Origin: Paulinella micropora
Lineage: Eukaryota > Cercozoa > Imbricatea > Euglyphida
Direction: 5' to 3'
Assembly: GCA_009731375.1 (NCBI GenBank)
Contig: BJOX01000080.1
Span: 361,769 to 425,768 of the forward strand
DNA: 64,000 nucleotides
Shown here: piece by piece, positions 11,710 through 22,018 of the stretch
Position numbering within the stretch: position 1 is the stretch's first letter
Layout: each line of letters begins with the position of its first letter
Position numbers and translations under genes: made by a program
The notes under the pieces: model-generated
Databases searched by the model: none
Seen by the model: only the letters and a program-made list of their open reading frames with translations
Told to the model about the DNA's origin: nothing

Positions 11710-12946
11710 TTACCTGCGAGCGGGCATGTTGTCCCACGGGCGCGACGGAGTCGCGCGGGCTCCACCAACATTGCGGGGATCACGCATCTCGTCACGGTCA
11801 CGCTTGGGAAGCGGGCATTTCGGGCACAGCTGACCATATTCCTCAGTGTAGTATCTGAACGATGATAGATCCTTCGCAGCCGATGCTCCTCCCAGCTTCT
11901 TCCTCTTGTAGTGGGCCCGCAGGCGTAAAGTACTCCTCCACGTCGTCCCAGACTGCGGAGTCGACCTTCTTGGCGTGCGCCTTGGCGATCTTGAGTGCAT
12001 CCTCCACACCGTAGCCAGCGGAGCGAGTCTTGAAATACTTGACCACGGCCGCAATCAGCACACCAAGGTCCTCAAACTTGGACTCACCACCATTGTGAGT
12101 AGTAAGTAGCGCCAGTATCATCGAACAAGCAGCCTTTTCCTCAACTGCTTCCAGCATCATAGGCAGGCTTGAGTCGGTGGATAGCTCTGATCTCTTCTGG
12201 CTCTTCGCCATGTCCAGTACAGCCGCAAGTATCTGCTCCATCCTGCCCGGGTGAGGCCAGCCAGCACCATCCACCTTCTGCAGGCTCTGCTCCTTGTGGC
12301 GGGTGCAGTAGTCTTGACCAGGGCTTGTCTCGTTAAGACAGCCTAACACACGTACAACACATGTACATCATTAGTAATCACCTTGCCATACAGGCTATCT
12401 GTTACCCTTATAATCACAAACTGTACGACTCGCCCCTCCCCCAGCCATGAAAGCTTGCATTAGTGCACCCATTTGAGATGCATCAATCATCACGGGCGCG
12501 TGTACGGTGCTCCCGCCCGCTGCGCCCACACCAGTGGGGACACCGATGTGCCCAGCCGCAGCGGGTGCGGCGACTCCATGATGACCCGAAGCGACCAACT
12601 CTGCTCCCACAACTGCCGGAGCTGACGCACCTGCAACGGCCATTTCTCCAGCAGCTGGCGAGCCGACTGACGGCACAAGCAACGCCTGTCCAGACGAGTG
12701 CAGGGAGGCGGAGGTATCTCCACCTGTTGCCGAAGTCGAAGTGGACGGTGCCGAGGTGCTCGGTACCCCAACCACGAATGGCGGTGGGGGACAGGGTGCT
12801 CTTGGGGAAGATGCTGAGTTTCCAACCGCCGCACTGGCTGCTGCCATGATGGTCGATAACGCACGGGATGAAGTAGCCGATGTTGCCGCCCTACGAGTTG
12901 CTGCTCTTGCTTCTCCAGGGACATCACTTGACATTAGTGGTAGCAA
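11710..12946 (-). pseudogene. DIRS-like gag region, frameshifted
   Basis: Minus-strand frames 12,946-12,395, 12,349-11,843 and 12,054-11,710 are consecutive and share the strand of the RT and recombinase. The first is Ala/Ser/Pro/Gly-rich and disordered (a run of about 180 residues). The second is a predicted helical region (SMILALLTTHNGGESKFEDL, VEDALKIAKAHAKKVDSAVW). The third ends Arg-rich. Position and composition suit a gag-like structural protein, but no zinc knuckle or other diagnostic motif is visible, so the call rests on context. The frame breaks suggest decay. Confidence 0.55.
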
Positions 12947-12952
12947 AGAACG

Positions 12953-13330
12953 GGGATAAAAGTTCCAAAAACAAGAATCTCTCTTCTTGTGTTCGAGGAA
13001 CTTGCGAAAGTGACGACAACACTAGGTACTTTATAAAGTCGCATATTTTATTACTTGCGCGACACATGTCGCAACTTTTTCTAGTTGTTCTTGTAGCATC
13101 CTTTAGTTCTGATACCTTCAAATGGCTAGAAATGAGCTAATTCCAGAAATTCGTGATTTGATTTTAGGCCTGATGGGCCAAATTGGACCAAAACTTGTTA
13201 TATAAGTGGCAATCATTCATAGTCAGTCCTACCGTATCAAACATGTTTGTAGAAACGGCTTCAAATGCCGAAATTCAGGCATTTACAATGTTCCGGCTTT
13301 TTCTCGTCTGAGGTCGCAAAATAGGTGTTT
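12953..13330 (+). repeat. Dispersed repeat B, copy 3 (right of DIRS-like element)
   Basis: Near-copy of 7,800-8,060, starting at GATAAAAGTTCCAAAAACAA exactly where the DIRS-like coding region stops and ending at GCAAAATAGGTGTT. It lacks the GGGTGGG head and the downstream TTGCTACCCTCTTCC part present in copy 2. Confidence 0.8.
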
Positions 13331-13334
13331 TTTC

Positions 13335-13735
13335 AGAGAATCTCGTCATACCCCATCTCTCCTCTTCCTCTCCTCTCCTCTTCCTCTCCTCTTCCTCTCC
13401 TCTTCGAACTCTACTTATTCTACTTTAATGAAAGCGTAATTGTAAAGAGAGTAAAGTCAGAACTAAGTCTGTCAAAACTCACTCTACTCTTACTCATACT
13501 TCTCTTTCGAATTCATCGTCTCCTTCTCCTTCCCCTTCCCCTTCCCCTTCCCTTTCCCCTTCTCGTCCCTTCTCTTCACTTCTCTTCTCTTCTCTCGTCT
13601 CCTCTTCTCTCCTCTCCTCTCCTCTACTCTACTCTACTCTACTCTACTCTACTCTACTCTACTCTACTCTACTCTACTCTACTATACTCTACTATACTCT
13701 ACTCTGCTCTACTCTACTCTACTCTACTCTACATG
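13335..13735 (+). repeat. Pyrimidine-rich and (TACTC)n satellite
   Basis: CT-rich imperfect repeats (13,345-13,625) lead into a tandem TACTC pentanucleotide array (about 13,621-13,732). It has no coding meaning. Confidence 0.95.
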
Positions 13736-14308
13736 GGAATGTGGAACAACATGATCCGGCAACCAGACGGATGTACCAAACCCGCCGATAATTACAGATA
13801 TAGTGTCTTTGTCTTCATATATTATATTATTTTGTCTTCTTTCATACCCCCCAACGGGAAGCGCTTCCAAATTTTAGTTTGTATACTATGATCATATGTG
13901 TGAATAACTGTCATAAATACACATAATATTATATATTATCATATTTTTATTACACATTTATGTTGTTACATCTTTGGAGATCTATGTGTTCTTGTATGAT
14001 ATATATGTATGTGTTTTTCACATATTTCTCTTACTCATTTGCGAGGTAGGGAGACTAGAATGTTAATCCTCTTCTCGTTGGGTAGGCCCGAATATACCAG
14101 GCCCGCTGCCTTGTAGGTACTCTAGTCGATGCGTACTCGCTGTGGATAGGAGGGTAGCCAACCCCAACATTACTTCTCGGAGAGAGTGAGGGTAAGAGGA
14201 TATGTTTTGAGTTTGTGTTTTCTAATGTTTCACAAAATAGTAGTAGTTGATGTAACTTAGTTAGGAACAACAGTAACTTAATATTAATTTAGTTTGTTCC
14301 AGGGGGAG
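13736..14308 (+). mobile_element. 3' noncoding end of a second copia element
   Basis: Collinear with 53,033-53,587, the 3' end of the large copia element. Both contain ATAATTACAGATAT, a CGGGAAGCGCT string, a GGTAGCCA...CATTA...CTC.GAGAGAGTGA block and a polypurine tract (TTCCAGGGGGAG) directly before an LTR. The upstream coding part of this copy is missing; the satellite at 13,335-13,735 takes its place. Confidence 0.75.
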
Positions 14309-14503
14309 TGTTGGAACTAATAATTAATTAATAGTTACGGACCGGCCGTATCGAAGTAACGGTGTCGTTAGAGCCATTACTTATGATCCGGCCAGTCAAT
14401 TAAGTGGCGCACCTTGTTGGCGCCTTTTATTATTAAAGTTGTAGTCTGCATCGAGACTGTAGTAGCTATCATAGATTATTATATTAATAATTGTAGTCTA
14501 ACA
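14309..14503 (+). repeat. Copia LTR (related, diverged copy)
   Basis: Starts TGTTGGAACTAATAATTAAT after the tract AGGGGGAG and ends TAGTCTAACA. It shares the core GTGTCGTTAGAGCCATTAC and the pattern of a CCGGCC-containing block with the LTRs at 20,018-20,220 and 53,588-53,795, but is diverged elsewhere. It is the 3' LTR of a related element or a remnant of one. Confidence 0.75.
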
Positions 14504-15860
14504 AAATGTGGTTTTGATCTACAAATGTGACATTGATCCACCCTAACCCAACCCACGAGATCCACAAATGTGGTTTTAAACCACAAATCTGGATTGCCGG
14601 GTTAAGGGTTAAGATGCTTTGNNNNNNNNNNGGGGGGGCACCTCATTGGACATTAATTAGACCCTTTCTCCTCAGTTATATCCATTATTACTTAATTACT
14701 ATGTAGGCGCAGATAGGTAAATATCTGCTACTTTAGTATACCCCTGTCAGTCCAGATACACCGAGAGGCCGTTAATATATATTACAATAATAACCCTCTT
14801 AACCGGGTAACGATAATATTACTAGAAGTGGCCGTTACACTTTTTAGACTGGAATTTATTATCGTTAGGTCGGACCACGGGCACTGGCTGGTGTTTGCCT
14901 TGGTGGTTTTTGGCTCCCGCTAGTCTCCGACATTTTCCACCATCTTTGACCCTTGTTTATATAAGAACAGAGGATTGGGTTACTAGCGGAGTGGATCACT
15001 TTGAGCAACTCAGCATGCCCATTTAGAGAGGCCTTTACCGACTCCTTTCAGAGTCCACCGATCCTGTCTCACACAGCTACCAAAGTAAGGGAAGGCAGTT
15101 TAATAAAGAGAATTCTGACAACTACAGTACGACACGTCACAAAACTAAGATAAGTGTAACGGAACATTCAAATAAGAAAGAGGGAAAATATAATGACTGT
15201 GTCCCTACTTATCTAGAAATTTCTACGGAGGCTAAGACTGATTAAGTTAATACTGCCACTAGAGTGGCAAAGTATAGTGTCCACTATATCACTAAATAAT
15301 TAAGTCACGGTGGAATTAGTACTGTCTGTCCTTATGACAAATCAAACTACCCTAGTAACGGTAACTCCGGGTAACGTCGGAAATGAAAAGGAATAACGCT
15401 CCCCCTTAGTTATTTGTCATAACTATATCACTATACTCAGTCTAGTCTAACATCATTAAAAAAAATCAAGCGTTTCCCGTAAGGGGTATCAAAAAGTCCA
15501 GAAATATATATATATAAATATGGTAGGGGTGTGCAAAAAAAGTCAAAAGAAAGGTGAAGAACAGTTCTTTGCGTAGAAATAAAATTCTCCAGTGTCCGCG
15601 GCCACCGGCCGCCAGAAATGTCTGGTAGGGGTGGCTAGCGGCCACCCGAGTCCAAAAGAGCCACGGATTGCCCGCCCCCAACGGCCACGATCCCACGATC
15701 CGATTGCCAAGCGCGGCCAGTTCAACGCCTATAGGAGAGGACACACTCGCACAAAGGAGAACACAAAGAAAAATAAAACACAAAACATCGGTGAAACACC
15801 CATATTACCATTTCGGGGATTCCGGAATGATAGCAGCGAATTTGTTCAATAAGTATACGA
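14504..15860. other. Noncoding stretch with N gap; possible LTR of minus-strand copia
   Basis: Ten Ns at 14,622-14,631 are followed by a G run. Near 15,390-15,415 the minus strand reads CTAAGGGGGAGCGTTATT, a polypurine-tract-like motif suitable for the minus-strand copia relic at 15,861-17,972. Its LTR would lie to the left, but I find no second copy to fix the ends. No gene is seen; frames at 15,466-15,865 lack recognisable domains. Confidence 0.4.
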
Positions 15861-17440
15861 ACTGATCACGAGGCAACGGTTTAGTAAGTAAATCACCTAT
15901 TTGCTTTTTAGTACTGCCTTAAAAAAACTTCATCTCACCATCTCTCTGTGAATGATGTATGAAATGTAGTTCGAGAGGTAAACGTTTGGTGCGTGGTCCG
16001 GATAATCCCCGTTCGCCTGCGAGAATTGTTTGGGTGTTATCCTTATATAATTCAACCGGACCTTTTTGCGGAATTCCAAGTTCCTGTCTAACATGACCTA
16101 CAGCTGGACCCTCTCTAGTACATTCTGCTGCTGCAAATATTTCAGCATCATTCGAGCTAAGGGCTATCCTACTCTGTCGAGGCTCTTAGAAAGCCAACAT
16201 ATAGGGTCTCCCCCCCATAGAATTACGTATCCCGTACGTGACTTTCCGGTTTTATTGCAAACCCTATGGGCCGCATCAGGCCATAACGTGACTTTTGGAT
16301 AGGATTGACCCTCTTGCAAGGACTTAGGCCCGTGAAATGCTAACCCGCGAAATGAGCTGATCAAATACCGCAATATCATTCATAACATTGCATAAGTGAC
16401 TCCCTTATTTATGGTCTGCATAACACTAGCTGCATTGAGCGCCTGTTCTATATCCGGCCTAGTCATCTTAGCTAAATAAAGAAGACTACCAACTATGCTA
16501 GCTATAGCGAACTTGTGCAACGCCGCATCATCGGACATAGCTAAAGGCAACTGATCTAGTGCAGGGGTGCTTACGGGGCGGGACTTATCATACCCAAACT
16601 CCCTTAACACCTGTAACTGGTACTTACGTTGATGGAGGACAATTCGTCCCCCTTCCTGTACTATTTCAATCCTTTTGAACTCCCTTGCAAAACCTAGCCG
16701 TTTTAGTGGGAAATGCTTATCCAAAGCACTTGCAGAATCTTCGTACGCCTTCTTGCTAGGCGTCGTAAAGACTAAGTCATCTACATGGAAAACTCCATTA
16801 TGGCTTCTCTTATGGGCTTGTCTTTCTCAACAAACATACAAGGTCTGAGTCTAAAAGCCTAAAGCCAAGCTCCTCTAACTTCGGGGCTAATATCTCATAC
16901 CATCTATGGCCTGCTTGCGGCGCGCCATATAAAGCACCATCAATACGCAAGATCATCCCCTCGTGCCCCTCTCTGTCTAACTCATCAGGAGCATAGGCAA
17001 ACACAGGGTCATGCATTTGCGCATTTAGGTAGTCATTCTTAAAATCAACACCATACAGCTTATGGTCATGCCAGGCAGCAAGCTTTGCAAGCATTAGCAG
17101 TGAGCGGTGGGCGGCGCAAGCACAAATAGTTGGTCAGGGTTCTGCCTCTAACATATCACCTCTAAGCGTTAATCTAGACTTAACAAACTTACGTCCTTTC
17201 TCATCTAGTTTGACTTTATGTACTCATGTCAGCCTAACTACCTTGCTAACTCCGGCCTCTTGGGCCGTCTTTGGGGACACCCGTGTGTAAGTCTTGAAAT
17301 CCTTAAGGGACTCCGATTCCTTACGCATGCCCTTAAGCACGTCCTTAGCGGACATGCCCTGCTCAGCTACATCTTTCGGTACACGAACGTTCAGATACAA
17401 CAAAAGTTCATTCTGTTTCATAAGACAACATGACAGTTTT
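15861..17440 (-). pseudogene. Copia reverse transcriptase / RNase H relic
   Basis: Minus-strand pieces in order: an RT start (17,421-17,224, then KFVKSRLTLRGDM near 17,180), RT middle with YGVDFKNDYLNAQMHDPVF and IDGALYGAPQAGHRWYE (17,094-16,810), RT end with REFKRIEIVQEGGRIVLHQR and SIVGSLLYLAKMTRPDIEQA (16,724-16,380), then RNase H with KSRTGYVILWGGDPICWLSK (16,379-16,164). This is the canonical copia pol order. Several frame breaks and the loss of a clear YVDD box near 16,770 show a dead copy. Plus-strand frames across it are antisense. Confidence 0.85.
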
Positions 17441-17972
17441 TCTCTCTCTGACAGGCAATACGGACTCTTGTGGGAGAATGGAGTATTTTTTTATTTCAGA
17501 GTCTACTCTCTAATTTGCACTCAAAATCAACAAAGTGAGAAGGCTTCCTATGTTTACGCACTTTCAATCTCTCTGATGGGTTGCAGGGGTGTCTCACTAC
17601 CCCTCTACGCTTAACTCCCTCCCACCCCTCTCCGTACTTCTCTCTCGCCCAGTCCTTGCCCCACTCTGCAGCGGGGGCCTCTACTATCACACCCTCTAGT
17701 ACTTGAGCTTGTTTGGGCTCTTTCCTCTCTCTTGGTTGGTTGGTTGGTGCAGTTGGCTGTTCTGTCTGTCGTCTCTCTCTCTTTGTGTGGACTATGTTAG
17801 CGGCTGATATACTATCGCTCTGCTCCCATGTCCTACCCTTACTAGGCTCTTTGTCTTCGTGATAGGCTCTCCTCTCATGCGCCTGTGGGTCTGAGGGATC
17901 TGAGCATATCTGTGACTGTCCTAGCTCTCTCTTATGCGTGTGTGTGGGTGAGGTGGTGGGTGTTATTATCAT
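17441..17972 (-). pseudogene. Copia linker upstream of RT
   Basis: The minus-strand frame 17,972-17,496 is hydrophilic (many E, R, Q, P) and contains EAPAAEWGKDWAREKYGEGW. This matches in pattern EMPAKAWGEGWAKQTYGNNW in the same place in the large copia element (46,560-46,620), so both are the conserved integrase-to-RT linker of one copia lineage. No other domain is visible. Confidence 0.65.
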
Positions 17973-18185
17973 ATTTTCATATTTTCACTACTCGGATTTC
18001 CCTCATATCTGTAATAAATACATCAGTAACGGTAATATTAATTCCTGTAAATAACGTTTAATTAGATCAACTCTGAATAATTTTTCCCATATCACTACCT
18101 GTATTTTGCCACTTTCCATTTGCAATTTCCAATAATCTACAAATAACTTTCAACGTATTAACCGGTGTGATTAGTCCAACGGCCT

Positions 18186-18540
18186 TCACATCCCTGAACT
18201 GACCTTGCTTGGTACCTTTTGTCTAAGATCGTAGGCAACTAACTGAGTCAACGTCGCCAACTCTGCTTTCAGATCTTGCGCCGCTTTCAGTCCTTCCTTG
18301 ACCTCGAACCGCGCCAGCATATTGTGCATGTCTTGGTCTAATATGGCAGGTGGATGCTCGTGTCTGCTCAGAACATCTTTATCCATTCGACGCTCGATCT
18401 CAATGCTGGTTTTGGTTCGTAGCGGGTAGGGAAATCCGTACTGACACAGAAACTCCTCTTGCTGACCATGGGAAGAGGCGTCACCCTGCTCCTCGCTTCC
18501 TTTGTCTGAACCTTGCTTGCCACCATAGTTGGGGTTAGCT
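18186..18540 (-). CDS. Unrecognised ORF segment
   Basis: The C-terminal part of a minus-strand frame (open from 18,959, but upstream it runs through a GA/CT microsatellite). This segment encodes about 115 mainly hydrophilic, helix-prone residues (FEVKEGLKAAQDLKAELATL) ending at a stop at 18,186. A splice acceptor-like sequence lies between the microsatellite and this part, so it could be a host exon or a gag fragment. I recognise no domain. Confidence 0.3.
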
Positions 18541-18619
18541 GCTGCAACAAGCAAAGGAAACAATAATAGATACGGAAAGACAAAAAAAATTAAAGATACG
18601 TATAAGACAGCAAGGAAAG

Positions 18620-18647
18620 GGAAAGCGCGCGCGCGTGAGAGAGAGAA

Positions 18648-18728
<81 letters not shown>

Positions 18729-18735
18729 AAGAGAG
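18620..18735. repeat. (GA)n microsatellite
   Basis: GC then GA dinucleotide tract with AAAGAGAG variants. The poly-S/L and poly-R/E frames here are artefacts of the repeat. Confidence 0.95.
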
Positions 18736-20012
18736 TAGACAAAAAATATTAACTTGTGTACCGGCAAAACTGTCTTGGTTGTCAGATGCTTGTTTTGTTT
18801 TCTGCTTCCCCGGCGGCCGCCGTCTGCACTTGCTGTTCGGCCCGTCCGCACACGGGGCGTCCGCACTGCTGCTGCACACCGATCGCCCACACCGGGACTT
18901 CCTCTGCAGTCTCGCAACTCCAGATTGATCTGCTGAGAAACGCGGTGCTTTTCGACCATAGTGTACTAGTATCGTCTGGCAAGCGTTGCGTCGCATTTCC
19001 AACTTTTGGTGGTTCGTTCAATGTGGATGTTGTTTTTATTGGGCCGTGCTATTGCACAGAAAAGGAGGGCATTATAATATTATTGGATGGGCGACTAAAA
19101 GTGGTTTCGCACCTTGGTGGGGTTGACTGAGGCGAGATGTTGCCTCTGTGCATTTTCGTTGCCTAGGAATTTAGCGACTCTGATCAGTTGATAAACGACA
19201 GGGCCTAAATCCGCGGCATTTATTAGTAAGACTTATTGATGCGACATGGGAGATTAGGGGACCAAACAAAAATATACGCTTCAGGGGCACTGCTCCCTCC
19301 CTTTCTATTTCTGAGCTTGAAAACGCGCGGCAGTGCAGACTCTGCAGTGCGGTGATTCCGCACAAGGAAATTGGTAATAGTTACTAACCACCTGTAAGAG
19401 GCTAAAAATCTTGTGCTGGGTGTGAAAAGTGATCAGGTAAAATTCCTGTAAATTAAGTAGTACAAGAACTTGAAAAAAAGTTACATAACTATTAATAACA
19501 AAGTAAATCGACTGCATCCCGTGCTCGTCATAATCGGAGAGAAACGCTATCTGAGGTCGGTTAGAATACTACGTGACGTTCCCAAGAACACATAAGACAG
19601 TGTTGGCGTGAATTACTACTCACTCCTGAGAGTGGCCGCGAAATGTAAAAATGACCGTTGTGTGACTTGCCCTCCCTCTTATTACGGAGATGATATGGAA
19701 AACTCACGCAATACACCTCTCGAGCCTCAGTGATAGATCATTTGCCACTTACTACTATGTGTGAAATTGGTAATAGAGATTAGAACTTCGCGGCCTAGAT
19801 CCGTAGTGGGAATCACACTCTGATGGTCGAAGCAATTGTGCGTCACGAGGCGGCGCGACCTTAACGGCGACGGGGAGAATCCCTTGGCCCGTAAACCGGT
19901 CACTCCTTCCTATCATTCACTATGCAAAGCCCCGTGTCCCCGGGGAGTTTACTTGCTCGGAGTGGATATTCAATCGTCAGCCCGTAACGTGGTGGGAGGC
20001 GTCCGGAGTGCC
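18736..20012. other. No gene recognised
   Basis: Mixed-composition DNA to the left of the copia LTR. Frames of 60-125 codons on both strands lack recognisable domains. Parts may be exons of the host locus that received the retrotransposon, but nothing shows this. Confidence 0.4.
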
Positions 20013-20017
20013 CTCGT

Positions 20018-20220
20018 TGTTAGACCTATTAATATAATATATTAGTTAGGTTAGACAGTACGGGCCGGCATATGTAATGCGTGTCGTTAGAGCCATTACG
20101 TGTGTCCGGCCTAATACCTTCCCGCCTTTTGTCTTGGCGCGTTCTTCTAATAAAGTTTATACTGCATACGATAGCACTAACAGCTTAGCTTTGACTCCGG
20201 TTTATTAAGGTAGTCAAACA
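20018..20220 (+). repeat. 5' LTR of copia element
   Basis: Begins TGTTAGACCTATTAATATAA and ends GTAGTCAAACA. The core GTACGGGCCGGCATATGTAA matches the 3' LTR at 53,588. An AATAAAG signal near 20,150 could serve polyadenylation when in the 3' copy. The leader begins at once with GGTTATGAAGCC, where a primer-binding site would be expected. Confidence 0.85.
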
Positions 20221-20550
20221 GGTTATGAAGCCTTGAAGCGTGAACATAAAGCCTGATAAACTTTATTCACATATTCATTTTTTATAGCGTTTTTCGTGGT
20301 GTGTGGAAGGCTACCACAGAACAAACGAACCGGTGACGTGCGGAAGGCTGTCACCAAATCACGTGAACTGTTGGAACGTGCAGAGGCTGCCAACAAACAC
20401 CTGGGGTGGAACGTGCGGAAGGCTGCCACCTAACCTTTATCGAACTGTTCATTAAGAACAAACCCTTACTAATCTAGCTTCACTACAAATAGTGAGAGCA
20501 AATCTGGTAGTCGAGGTTTTCTCCTACCTTCCGCCCTTCGAAACGCTAAC

Positions 20551-21493
20551 ATGGCATCTTATAACTCTGACCTAGTCAAAATGAGGCTGGAAACGCCTAA
20601 GTACGATCATGGGAAAGAATGGGAACTGTGGGAATACACCTTTATATCTATAATAGGTATCATGCACCCAGAAATCCTATCATTGATACCGGGTTTCCAG
20701 ACTCACACCTTAGCAAAACCCCTATCTGCCTATATTCCTCCTGACTCCCCTACCGATGCACCCTTAAATCACCACAAGGAGAGGAAGAAGAGGGAATAGG
20801 CGAGCAAGAAGAAGCAGAAGCTAAGGACAAGAAAGAGGAAGCTAAGGTTAAGAAAGAGGAGGATAAAGATGCACCTGCAGAACCGCCAGCCATCATACCA
20901 ACTGAACAAAAATCTGAGATGCCAATGGCGACTGGAAGGAACAAGCCCAAGCCGCTATTTGCATTAAGATTTAGTGAATAGTATTATGAGCAACAGAGAA
21001 AAGAAAGCAAAGCAAGGTTGAATAGGCTCCTATATGCTTTCTTACTTCAATCTTGCGCTCATGATAGGCAAGTGATGGCTATTATGAGACAAGGGGGAAC
21101 CGATGGGGTAGCCTGCTTCTTGGCCCTCAAGAAACATTATGGGGGGGCTTGACCTCATAAAGTTCTCATAAAGTTTGAAGAGGACCAAGAAGCAGTTTAT
21201 CTCTTACCCAAAGGAACCCAGTGAGGTGAGTGCATGGCTAGCTAACTACACTACCCTTTTGAAGAAGCAGGAAAATTAAAGTTGATGGGAGTCATTCCAG
21301 ATCATGAAAACCGATATGATCATGAGGAAGCTCAAACACATGCAACCCTTTAAAAGGGACCATCAAACACCTGGCAAGCTTTACTCCCTGATCAGAGACC
21401 CAACCTTGAGGAGTTCTTAAAGGTTATAGAGCAACTTGCTCAAGGTCATGTCTCTCAGGGCAAGTTACGTAAGCTATACGGTTCCGAAGCTCT
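20551..21493 (+). pseudogene. Copia gag, frameshifted
   Basis: Opens with an ATG at 20,551 and reads EWELWEYTFISIIGIMHPEI, gag-like in position and character. That frame stops at 20,799. The next part continues in another frame through a Lys/Glu-rich stretch (about 20,780-20,900) and a helical segment near 21,000-21,150 (RLNRLLYAFLLQSCAHDRQV), with further breaks. It would form the particle shell of the retrotransposon. The breaks in a low-complexity region suggest decay, though a programmed shift in one place cannot be excluded. Confidence 0.6.
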
Positions 21494-21946
21494 ATGTCTG
21501 ATCCTATCACTATCAGTTTGGTAGGGGCAGCTAAGAGCAAAAGGAACCCGAAACTACCTCAAACAAGAACTAGCACTCAAGGAGGGGGAGAGGAAGGCTT
21601 GTGTTGGAACTGTCTCTCCCCCGACCATAGGATTGCTTTCTGTCTTGTTAAATGTCAACTGACTGACTGTCCTAACGATGGACACGGTCCCTTAAGGTGT
21701 CCTCTTAGAAGACGAGCTAGGGTATCTGATAAAGGACAAGTGGGCGAGAGGGATAAGGACAGGCAGTCGGAGAAGACAGACAGACAGGACAAGAGAGAGG
21801 AGACAAGAAGTAAGAAGAAGAAGAAGGAGAACAGCAAAGAGAGAAGAAAGCTGAAAGCATCTGATTTCATTAAGAAGAAGATGATAAGCTTGAATGCTGA
21901 GTCCCCTTCCTCTTCCTCTTCTTCTCCTTCAGAGAGTGACGAATAA
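21494..21946 (+). pseudogene. Copia nucleocapsid-like segment with CCHC zinc knuckle
   Basis: A 150-codon frame with CWNCLSPDHRIAFC, a C-x2-C-x4-H-x4-C zinc knuckle, followed by a second Cys/His cluster (CQLTDCPNDGHGPLRC). The rest is strongly basic and then acidic/Ser-rich. Retroviral-type knuckles bind element RNA. It lies between gag and the protease region in the same direction, so I read it as the gag C-terminus separated by frameshifts. Confidence 0.75.
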
Positions 21947-22018
21947 GAAGACCCAAGTGTACCAGACAACCTTGAGCCTTCTTCTAAGTCAGACTCAGAG
22001 TCAGAAGACGAGGGAGAG

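Noticed and set aside
20221-20240. Canonical tRNA-iMet primer-binding site
   Set aside because: The leader GGTTATGAAGCC follows the LTR but does not match the common TGGTATCAGAGC-type site, so no tRNA is named.
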